This document shows, one piece after another, positions 55,164-62,926 of a DNA stretch of 64,000 nucleotides. The translations under genes and the position numbers were made by a program. Each line of letters starts with the position of its first letter. Within the stretch, counting starts at the first letter, position 1. The DNA is taken from assembly GCA_963765625.1 (NCBI GenBank), contig CAVXXD010000016.1, positions 62,001 to 126,000 on the forward strand, in the 5' to 3' direction. Source of the stretch: CAVXXD01 sp963765625 (lineage in GTDB: Bacteria; Actinomycetota; Geothermincolia; Geothermincolales; Geothermincolaceae). The notes under the pieces are model-generated. The model saw nothing but the letters and a program-made list of their open reading frames with translations, was not told the origin of the DNA and made no database searches.

Positions 55164-56560
55164 ATGAAGAAGATCTTCGAGGCCGGGAGCGTCGTCATCG
55201 TCGGCGCGTCTGACCGGCAGGGCAACATGGGCCGCAACATCCTCGAGAACCTCGTCGAGTGGGGTTACGAAGGGCGCATCTACGCCGTCAACCCCAAAGG
55301 GGGAGAGGCCTGGGCTACGCCTCACACCAGTCACTCGAGGAACTGCCCGAGGCCCCCGACCTGGCCGTGGCCATCGTGCCGGCCCCCGCCCTGCCGGGGG
55401 TGATGGAGGAGTGCGGGCGCAAGGGCATCACCCGCGTAGCCGTTCCCGCCGGGGGTTTCGAGGAACTGGGGGAAGAAGGGAAGCGGCTGCAGGAGTCGCT
55501 CAAGCAGATCGCCGCCCGCTACGGCATCCGCTTCGTCGGCCCCAACTGCCTTACGGTGATCAACGCCCACACCGGCATGTGCCTGCCCTTCGTGCCGGTG
55601 CCCGCCAGACCTCAAGGCTGGCGGGGTGGGGATCATCGCCCAGAGCGGGGGGATCGGCCTGGATTTCCTCATGCGCCTCTATCAGCGAGAACGTCGGTTT
55701 CTCCAAGTTCGTCTCCACCGGGAACAAGGCCGACCTGGACGAGGTGGACTACCTGGAGTACATGATCGAGCGACGACCAGACCGAGGTCATCTGCCTCTA
55801 CCTGGAGGACGTCGCCCGGGGGCGTGAATTTCGTCGAAGCGGTGGAGACGATCCGCAAGCCGGTGCTGGTCTACAAGGCCAACACCACCCGCTGACGCGC
55901 GAGAGCGCCCAGTCCCACACCGCGGCCCTGGCCAACGACGACGCGGTGCTGGACGCCGCCCTGCGCCAGGCGGGAGCCCTGCGGGTCCACCGCCTCAGCG
56001 GAGCTGGCCGGTTACGCCAAGGCCTTCTCCCTGCCGCCGCTCAAGGGCAACCGCATCGCCCTGGTCTCGCCCACCGGGGGGCTGCTGGTGCTGGCGGCGG
56101 ACCGCTGCGCCCATCACGGCTTCGAATTCCCGCGCCTGCACGAAGCTTTAAAGGAAGAGATTCCGCGAGCACCTGCGCGCCGGGGTGATCAACATCGGCA
56201 ACCCGGTGGACCTGGGCGACGTGCACGACCCGGATTCGCGCCTCTTCATCGTGGACCGCCTGATGGCCCAGGACTACATCGACGGCGTGGTGCTCATCCT
56301 CATCTCGCGCATGTCCACCGACCCCACCACGGTAAACACCGGGGGTTTCGCCCGGGAGGCCCGCAACCTGCTGCCCCGGCTGGCGGAGCTGTCGCCGGAA
56401 GTACGGCAAGCCCCTGGTGTTCGGCCTGCTCGCCAACGACCTGGCCCGCTACCACGCCCGCCGCTCCATCGACTTTCCCATCTTCGCCGACGCCGAGGAA
56501 GCGGTCGACGCCGCCGCCGCCCTGCGCGACCACTGGCGCGCCCTGCGCCACCGGGAGTAA
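55164..56560 (+). pseudogene. ADP-forming acyl-CoA synthetase, alpha-type (CoA-binding plus ligase domain), about nine frame breaks
   Basis: Begins FEAGSVVIVGASDRQGNMG, the CoA-binding domain of succinyl-CoA-synthetase-like ligases; then DLAVAIVPAPALPGVMEECG, FVGPNCLTVIN, GIIAQSGGIGLDF, NKADLDEVDYLEYM and SHTAALANDD, with the active-site histidine in SAQSHTAAL. It would make ATP from an acyl-CoA and ADP, or the CoA ester from the acid. Breaks near 55306, 55607, 55680, 55771, 55820, 55890, 56000, 56160 and 56398. Restored length about 463 residues, the normal alpha-subunit size; the ATP-grasp beta part is not in the window. No stop substitutions are seen. It lies after AOR 2, giving aldehyde to acid to acyl-CoA. 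Confidence 0.85.
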
Positions 56561-56598
56561 CATGTTTGGATAGGTTCAGGGCAAAGCAGGAGGTAGAG

Positions 56599-58131
56599 AT
56601 GGGCAAGAAGTGGGACGCAGTCGTGGTCGGAGCCGGGATCGGGGGGCTGTCGGCGGCCGCCCTAATGGCCAAACAGGGGCGCAGGACGCTGGTGGTGGAG
56701 AAGGACGACCGTGTAGGCGGCAGGGCCATGTCCCTGCGGGGCGAGGAAGTCTCCGACAAAGGGGTGGACTGGTACAAGCGGCTCCTGGCCGGTCAGTACA
56801 CCTACCTGGCGGCATCCAGCCCTTCCATCGAGGAAATCGCCAAGCGGCGAATGCTGGACGGCTACATCCTCGATTTGGGATTCCACGGGGTGAGCTGCGC
56901 GGGCGAAGGCTACTTCGCGCAGCTGCGCGACCTCATCGACGGCTTCGGCGAGGATGACGTGGTCATCAACCCCTTCACGTCCGGCATCATATACCGGGGG
57001 GACTTCATCCCCGATCCTCCACCGGCCGTAGAGGACATGGATCCCAGGATAGCCTCGGAATTTGAGAGGATCGGCCTGACCCCAATTGACTTTCTGGGGG
57101 ATATCAGCGACCTCAGCCCCGAGCGGTTCGAGAGGCTCGACAGCCTTTCCCTCCACGATCACCTGGTCAACACCGGACTGGCCGAAAGCGAGCTGATGTA
57201 CGACTTCTACCGGTGCATCGGCACGCTGATAACCACCATCAACAATCCCAACGACATCTCCTTCGGGGACATCCTCCGCTACAACCTCCAGGTGATCATA
57301 CCCATAATACTGAAGAAGGGGACGATGAGCTGCGGCGGGTTCATGCAGGACGGGGTGATGGAGTGGTCGAAGGCCGTCGCCAGCCGCTTCCGCCAGATGG
57401 GGGGAGAGCTGCGCCTGAACACCGCCCTGAAAAACATCGAGATCGACGGCGGCCGGGTCACCGGCCTGACGGTGGAATCGGACGGGGAGCCGGAGCGGAT
57501 CGACGCCGACCTGGTCGTTCTGAACATCCCCATCCAGGAGTTGTTCGATTACGCCCCCGCCGACGCCTTCCCCGGGGATTTCGTCTCCCGGGTGAAGAAG
57601 CTCTACGGGTATGGGAGCATCGCCCCATACTTCGGCCTGAACGAACTGGTCGTCCCGCGGGACCAGGCCGAGAGGCTGATGAAAACCCCCTGCGTCGTCA
57701 GAAAGGAAGAGGGCTTCGACTGGGACGTCTACATGGCCTGGAACATCCAGTCGTACATCGAGCCGTCCTGCGCGCCGGAGGGCAAGCACCTCCTCACCGC
57801 CTACCTGCCCGTCACCGAAAAGGAGTCCCTCGACCGCGACCTGGTTGCCAAGGTGGTGGAAGCGGTGCCGGATTTCTTCGAGTCCATATATCCTGGCTTC
57901 AAGCAGTCCATCGACTGGGAGCTCTACCCGGTCTGCTGGAAGCTGGAGGGCGTGGCCAAGAGCGTCAGCCAGGCCGGCAGCATGAAGCCGGACGTCAGGG
58001 CGCCCGGCGTCGAAGGGCTCTACTTCGCCGGGGATACCGCCCGCGGCTACGGGGTGGCCATGGACTGTGCCTGCTCCAGCGGCATCCTCTGTGCCGCCGC
58101 CATCACCGGAGAGGACTTCGGCGTCTACTAA
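56599..58131 (+). CDS. Phytoene-desaturase-type FAD-dependent oxidoreductase
   Basis: 510 residues. N-terminal dinucleotide motif VVVGAGIGGLSAAALMAKQG followed by VVEKDDRVGGRAMS, and near the end GLYFAGDTARGYGVAMDCACSSG, which closes the FAD site. This is the CrtI/amine-oxidase-like family, whose members desaturate or isomerise lipids and carotenoids; the reaction here is unknown. No other carotenoid gene is near. Start ATG 56599 with CAGGAGG. The frame is intact over 1.5 kb, though the gene just before is heavily broken. Last gene of the cluster controlled by TetR 2, by position. Confidence 0.85.
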   Translation: MGKKWDAVVVGAGIGGLSAAALMAKQGRRTLVVEKDDRVGGRAMSLRGEEVSDKGVDWYKRLLAGQYTYLAASSPSIEEIAKRRMLDGYILDLGFHGVSCAGEGYFAQLRDLIDGFGEDDVVINPFTSGIIYRGDFIPDPPPAVEDMDPRIASEFERIGLTPIDFLGDISDLSPERFERLDSLSLHDHLVNTGLAESELMYDFYRCIGTLITTINNPNDISFGDILRYNLQVIIPIILKKGTMSCGGFMQDGVMEWSKAVASRFRQMGGELRLNTALKNIEIDGGRVTGLTVESDGEPERIDADLVVLNIPIQELFDYAPADAFPGDFVSRVKKLYGYGSIAPYFGLNELVVPRDQAERLMKTPCVVRKEEGFDWDVYMAWNIQSYIEPSCAPEGKHLLTAYLPVTEKESLDRDLVAKVVEAVPDFFESIYPGFKQSIDWELYPVCWKLEGVAKSVSQAGSMKPDVRAPGVEGLYFAGDTARGYGVAMDCACSSGILCAAAITGEDFGVY

Positions 58132-58313
58132 AGAATTGAACTGGCTCCCCATGGCTAGCGATGTAATCATTTATTCCAGCACCGCGCCTCGGGCGGCGGC
58201 GTTGAACTCGAAGGGGAGTGAAGAACAGGTGTTTCTAAAACCCCTGCAGAGGCTCAATATAGTACCGTGTGTTAAGATTCCGGTACCATATTTGGGATAG
58301 TGCGTTGCCTGTC

Positions 58314-58580
58314 TCAGGGCTTTCCCAGCGCTTCGTCGTGGTGGCCGATGACCCGTAACAGCACGCCGTCCTGGTAATACTGCCAGGTGAACCTGATGTC
58401 GTCGTTGACGCGGCTCTCCCAGATGCCAGCCGTGCCTTTGACCTTCTTGGAGTGCAAGGAGGGATGGCGCGGGTCTTCGAAGAAAAGCTCCAGCTTCGAT
58501 CGGGTCTGCTCTTGTTCGGCTTTGCTCAACCGGGAGAAGAAACGCTTGAAGCGGGGGGTGAAATAGACGTTATCTATCAC
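58314..58580 (-). CDS. RelE-type mRNA interferase toxin
   Basis: 88 residues, basic. FKRFFSRLSKAEQEQTRSKL, then LHSKKVKGTAGIWESRVNDDIRFTWQY and the end LLRVIGHHDEAL fit the RelE/ParE-like toxin fold, with the C-terminal histidines resembling the YafQ-like active site. Start is GTG 58580, overlapping the antitoxin stop by four bases (GTGA). Cuts mRNA or blocks translation when unpaired; it probably stabilises this region. Confidence 0.82.
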   Translation of the reverse strand: MIDNVYFTPRFKRFFSRLSKAEQEQTRSKLELFFEDPRHPSLHSKKVKGTAGIWESRVNDDIRFTWQYYQDGVLLRVIGHHDEALGKP

Positions 58581-58870
58581 CCTCCGAGCTCCCCCAGGGC
58601 CTCCTTTGGCTTGACGCGCTTGACCTTTCCGGCCGAGATGTCCCGCTCGACGTCACGCTCGTCCTGTTGCCAGCTTTCCGACCAGAACCAGGCCTGCGAC
58701 CTGTCCACGGTCAGCTGGGGGTGGATGGTCAGTTCACCTCCCCCTTCGCTGGCCTCGATAACCACCACGTCTCCCGGATGGATGTCCACGGCCTTTCTTA
58801 AGGAAGCGGGGATGGTGATGATGCCGCGGGCTCCCACTTTTACTACTTCACGTACCCTGGCTGTTGCCAT
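58577..58870 (-). CDS. AbrB/SpoVT-type antitoxin
   Basis: 97 residues. N-terminal swapped-hairpin DNA-binding domain: VVKVGARGIITIPASLRKAVDIHPGDVVVIEA, typical of AbrB-like antitoxins. The C-terminal part (about residues 55-97) is charged and should wrap the toxin. GGAAGGAGG precedes ATG 58870. The antitoxin is first, as in most such pairs, and likely represses its own promoter. Confidence 0.87.
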   Translation of the reverse strand: MATARVREVVKVGARGIITIPASLRKAVDIHPGDVVVIEASEGGGELTIHPQLTVDRSQAWFWSESWQQDERDVERDISAGKVKRVKPKEALGELGG

Positions 58871-58894
58871 GCCGGGCCTCCTTCCTTATCCTGC

Positions 58895-58929
58895 AATACA
58901 GTATATCAGTATTACGATATTGCGGCAAA
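58895..58929 (-). promoter_or_regulatory. Promoter and operator of the toxin-antitoxin pair
   Basis: On the minus strand TTGCCG, 17 bases, then TATACT. The -10 box lies within AATAC-N9-GTATT (58895-58913), an inverted repeat that also holds CAGTAT twice. This is where the antitoxin would bind. Confidence 0.5.
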
Positions 58930-58963
58930 TGGAATAGGGGGCCTGAAGCTTGCGACAGCCCTC

Positions 58964-58992
58964 TTGACAGCACTGACCAAAGGTCATAACAT
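58964..58992 (+). promoter_or_regulatory. Predicted promoter with operator, TetR 3
   Basis: TTGACA (58964-58969), 17 bases, TAACAT (58987-58992). The spacer holds a perfect palindrome TGACCAAAGGTCA (58974-58986). Confidence 0.65.
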
Positions 58993-59009
58993 GACTGTGG
59001 GTCCTAGAA

Positions 59010-59022
59010 TGACTAGCAGTCA
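59010..59022 (+). promoter_or_regulatory. Second operator-like palindrome downstream of the TetR 3 promoter
   Basis: TGACTAGCAGTCA is a perfect inverted repeat of the same TGAC(C/T)-N3-(G/A)GTCA form as the site inside the promoter, centred 36 bases from it. Confidence 0.5.
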
Positions 59023-59111
59023 CATACGCAACACTACGCTACAGAAACATCACCGCACCGGCTCCAGCCCCGACGCCACATCCGGCCGCGCCGATCTCGG
59101 AGGGTTTGCAG

Positions 59112-59744
59112 ATGGGGGTTTCTTCCAGGAGGGAGAGGGAAAAACAGGAGCGCCGGGCCGTCATCCAGCAGGCGGCCAGGGAACTCTTCTGTGAGAAGGG
59201 CCTGCATGCCACCACCATGGACGACATCGCCGAACGGGCGGAATACGGCAAGGGCACCATCTACAACTACTTCAAGAGCAAGGACGACCTCTACGTCTCC
59301 ATCATCGAAGAGGGCTTTATCGAACTGGAGCGCCGCCTGACCGAAGCCGTCAAGCGGAAACGGGGAGCGGAGCAGAGGGTAAAGGCCGTATTCTTCGCCT
59401 ACATCGACTATAACCTGGAGAACCTGGAATACTTTCGCATCACCCTCCACTTCATGAACGAGGAAGCCCGCGAGAACATCTCCAAAGAATTACTGGACGA
59501 ACTGAACGACATCATTTACAGGATTATCGGTTTCAGCGCCGGCATCGTCCAGGAAGGCCTGGACTCCGGGGTGATGAGAAACGACATCGATCCGCTCAAC
59601 CTCTGCCTGATCGGGTGGAGGATGGCCACCGGGCTGCTGGAGCTGGCCCTGGTCGACGGGGTGGGCGCGAGGATAAAAACCGACAGAAAGCTGTTTGAGG
59701 ACGCCATCGACGTCCTGATAGAGGGTTCGAGAAGGAAGGGGTGA
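59112..59744 (+). CDS. TetR-family transcriptional regulator (TetR 3)
   Basis: 210 residues from ATG 59112, seven bases after CGGAGGG. DNA-binding region ATTMDDIAERAEYGKGTIYNYFKSKDDLY. Close in sequence to TetR 2 at 48.6 kb, including EYFRITLHFMNEEARENI. It has a matching operator, so the two may bind each other's promoters. Its stop overlaps the ATG of the next gene (TGATG). Confidence 0.9.
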   Translation: MGVSSRREREKQERRAVIQQAARELFCEKGLHATTMDDIAERAEYGKGTIYNYFKSKDDLYVSIIEEGFIELERRLTEAVKRKRGAEQRVKAVFFAYIDYNLENLEYFRITLHFMNEEARENISKELLDELNDIIYRIIGFSAGIVQEGLDSGVMRNDIDPLNLCLIGWRMATGLLELALVDGVGARIKTDRKLFEDAIDVLIEGSRRKG

Positions 59745-60141
59745 TGGTAGTGGGAATCGATCCGGAACATGTGTTCAAGGTGATGCGCTGCGCTTACAGC
59801 CATGGGGTGCTGCAGAAGTTCACGGTCATCCAGGGCGAAGCTCTGCAGGAGGTGATGCACCCAGTCGGGTCGCAACCTCGGCGACCTGCTGAATCTCCTC
59901 GATGCAGCCGAGGAAGAGGACGGTTACAAAGATAGAGGGTTTGCTGAACCGCGTGGGGCCCGTCGTCAAGTATGCGGCCAACGACCGCATCATGTCTCTC
60001 ACATCAAAGCTACTGGATCTCGGACCGGTGAGGAAGATGACGGTTGCTTTCCTGAAGAACAGCATGCTGAAAGTCGTCCCCGGTCAGGAAGTGCCCTCCC
60101 TCAAACAGAGGGTGATGGCGCTGGCCCGGCGAGCGGCCTAG
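59744..60141 (+). pseudogene. Small protein of unknown function, two frame breaks
   Basis: Begins VVGIDPEHVFKVMRCAYSHG at ATG 59744 with GAAGGAAGGGG upstream. Dropping one base at 59864 and one at 59931 yields a continuous protein of about 131 residues: SGRNLGDLLNLLDAAEEEDG, then IEGLLNRVGPVVKYAANDRI and a basic end. Three separate short frames overlap here and none makes a sensible protein alone. No family recognised. It is coupled to TetR 3 and 14 bases upstream of an FAD oxidase. Confidence 0.55.
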
Positions 60142-60154
60142 GAAGGGAGGAGAT

Positions 60155-61631
60155 ATGGCTATACCAGGCGCGACCATGGACGGCAAACTTTCGGATATCG
60201 TCGGGGAGGGGAACATATCCACCGACCCCGGCCTGCTGTCGACCTATCGTGAGGCGGGCATGACCGGTGGGGGAGACCCCAAGCTCGTCGTGCGCCCCAC
60301 TTCCCCGGCCCAGGTCAGGGAGTTGATGAAGCTCGCGCGGGCGGAAGGGATCAACCTGGTCCTGAGCTCCTCGGCACCGCCCCGCTTTCGCGGCGATTCC
60401 GTCCCCAGCGGTGAAGCCGTGATCGTCGACATGAGCGGGATGGACCAGATAGTGCGCATGGACCGCCGCAACAAGGTGGCCCTGATCGAGCCCGGGGTCA
60501 GGTTCGGGCAATTGATAGAAGCAGCGGACAAGGCCGGGCTCAAGGTGCTCATGCCGCTCCTGCCCCGCCAGGGTAAATCGGTCCTGGCCAGCGAGTTGGA
60601 GCGCGAGCCCATCATGATCCCCAAGTATCACTGGGACACCACCGACCCGATGCTCTGCACCGAGATCGTCTTCGGAACGGGCGACCTTTTCAGGACCGGA
60701 TCGGCGGCCGGCCCGGGCAGCCTCAAGGAGCAATGGGCAACATGGGGGAGCGCAGAAAAACCCCATGGGGCCGGCGCAGACCGACTTTGCCCGCATATTG
60801 CAGGGATCGCAGGGGACCATGGGGGCCATGACCTGGTGCACCGTGAAGCTGGAGGTCAAACCGACGCTGCACGAGATCTACTTCGTCCCCGACGCCAAGC
60901 TGCCCAGGCTCATCGACCTCACCTACCGGGCGATGCGGCCCAAGCTGGGGGACGAATGGATGATCCTGAGCTCGTATGCGCTGGCCACGATGATCGCGGA
61001 TGACCCGGACAAAATCGACGACCTCGCGGAGCGTCAGGCTCCTTACACCATCGTCTACGGGATCTCCGGGTACGAGTACCTGCCCGAAAAGCGCATCGCT
61101 TACCAGCAGCACGACATCGGCGTGCATGCCCAGGCAGCCGGAGTGTTCGCGGTAAGAGAGGTGCCGGGCTGCTCCGCCGTGCGCATGGACCAGATTCTGT
61201 CCGGACCCTCGCCGGAGCCCTATTACAAGCTCAGGCCGCGAGGGGCGTTCCTGGACATCTTCTTCCTGACCACCCTGGACAAGACGCCGGGCTTCATCTC
61301 GATCATGGAGGCGCAGGCCGAAAAGGCCGGGTATCCCAAGTCGCGGATCGGCACCTATATCCAGCCCATCCAGCAGGGAAGAAACGTCCACCTGGAATTC
61401 ACCATCTACTACGATCCCGCGGACCCGAAACAGGCGCGCGATCTCTTCACCTCCGCCAGCGCGGCGCTCTCAGACGCCGGCGCCTACTTCTCCAGGCCTT
61501 ACGGCCCCTGGTCCGACCTGGTCTATCCGAGATTCCCGAAAACCGTCCAGATGCTGAAGACGACCAAGAACATGCTGGATCCGGACGGCATTCTTAACCG
61601 GGGAAAACTCTGTTTCAAAGAGGAGGTGTGA
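60155..61631 (+). CDS. FAD-linked oxidase (GlcD-like), one frame break
   Basis: About 491 residues after restoring frame. FAD part: LVVRPTSPAQVRELMKLARA, ARAEGINLVLSSSAPPR, VIVDMSGMDQIVRMDRR and VALIEPGVRFGQLIEAADKAG. One extra G near 60746 shifts the frame; dropping it gives QKNPMGPAQTDFARILQGS, and the rest continues to HPDGILNRGK-like LDPDGILNRGK, the usual ending of this family. Such proteins oxidise 2-hydroxy acids or phenolic alcohols. The next gene is a CCG-type iron-sulfur protein, the common electron partner. ATG 60155 with GGAAGGGAGGAG. Confidence 0.85.
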
Positions 61632-61634
61632 CAG

Positions 61635-62913
61635 ATGGCTCTCGAGGATTATAAGAACGACGTAGAGGCGTGCTCCCGTTGCTCCTCCTGCAAGTGGGTG
61701 CCTCATAACCAGGTCAAGAGCTGGCGTTTCGCGAAGAACTGCCCTTCGATGTGCCGCTACAACTTCCATGCCTACTCGGGATCGGGGAAGTTGATCATGG
61801 TCAATTCCATCATCAACGGGCGTTCGGAACTGACCGAGGGCTTGACCGAGATCATCTACAAGTGCCAGATGTGCGGTGCGTGCGACGCCGCATGCAAGGT
61901 CTACCGGGACGACATAGACATCACCGAGATCCTCCTCGAGTTGCGGGCGAACTGCGTCGAGCAGGGCCAGTTGATCATCGAGCACATGGCCATGATCGAC
62001 GCCCTCAAGAACGAGGACAACGTCCTCGGCGAGCCCAAGGCCAAGCGCGGAGAATGGGCGGAAGGCCTGGCGGTGAAGAATATCAACACCGAGCAGGCCG
62101 AGGTCTTCTTCCACACCGGTTGCCGTTATTCCTACGATCAGGATCTGCGGGATACGGTGCGCGGCGCCGTCCGGCTGATGCAGTCGGCGGGCGTCGACCT
62201 GGGTATGGCCGGGGGCGAGGAATCCTGCTGCGGCGGCCGCGCCTACGAACTGGGATACCGCGGGGAGGCCGAGAACTACGCCGACGACCTGGTGTCGCGC
62301 ATCAAGGCCTCGGGCGCGAGCACCGTGGTCACGCCGTGCGCGGACTGCTTCTCCCACCTGCGTTACCTCTATCCCCGCATGGGCAAGGAACTCCCCGAGG
62401 TGCTGCACACCACCCAGTTCCTGGAAAGGCTGGTCGACGAGGGCAGGCTGCGCATGCGCGATGAGGTCCCCCTCCGCGTCACCTACCATGACCCCTGCCA
62501 CCTGGGCCGCATGAGCGAGCCATTCACTGCCGACTGGAAAGAGAGCAAGCTGGAGCGGCCCATAACCATGAAGCGGGCCGGCACCAAGGGGATCTTCGAC
62601 TCCCCGCGCAACCTGATCGCCGCCATACCCGGCATGCAGCTGGTGGAGATGGAGCGTATCCGTCAGTATTCCTGGTGCTGCGGGGCCGGCGGCGGCGTGC
62701 TCGAAGCATTCCCCGATTTCGCCGCCTGGACCGCCGCGGAGAGGATCGAGGAAGCCCTGTCGACGGGAGCCGAAGCCCTGGTGACCGCGTGCCCGTGGTG
62801 CGAGAGGGTCTTCAAGGATTCCGTCGCCGAGACCGGGCGCCGCGATCGCCGTTTACGACCTGACCGACCTGGCCATGCTTTCGGCCGGGGTGCGAGAGCC
62901 GGTCGGGGCATAG
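61635..62913 (+). CDS. CCG-domain iron-sulfur oxidoreductase (GlpC/HdrD-like), frame break near the end
   Basis: Restored length about 425 residues. N-terminal cysteines CSRCSSCKWVP and CQMCGACDAACKVYR hold ordinary clusters. Two CCG motifs follow, ESCCGGRAYELG and WCCGAGGGVLEAFP, which in heterodisulfide reductase and related enzymes hold the noncubane cluster; ACPWC and HTGC precede them. One extra C at 62838 shifts the frame and, if dropped, gives AAIAVYDLTDLAML and a stop at 62913. It likely takes electrons from the FAD oxidases on either side and passes them to quinone or another carrier. Confidence 0.87.
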
Positions 62914-62926
62914 GAGGTGATGACAT

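Noticed and set aside
55888..55900. TGA in the ADP-forming ligase as read-through or selenocysteine
   Set aside because: A one-base change just before it restores LTRESAQSHTAAL; the TGA is not in the true frame.
49416..56560. Programmed ribosomal frameshifting
   Set aside because: No slippery heptamers or shared motif are seen at the breaks, and eight or nine shifts in one gene cannot be decoded with useful efficiency.
56662..58170. 502-residue minus-strand frame over the desaturase-like gene
   Set aside because: The plus strand encodes a complete FAD protein with both FAD motifs; the minus frame has no recognisable domain.
58140..58312. A gene in the gap after the desaturase-like gene
   Set aside because: Only short frames without a ribosome site or recognisable product; nothing seen here.
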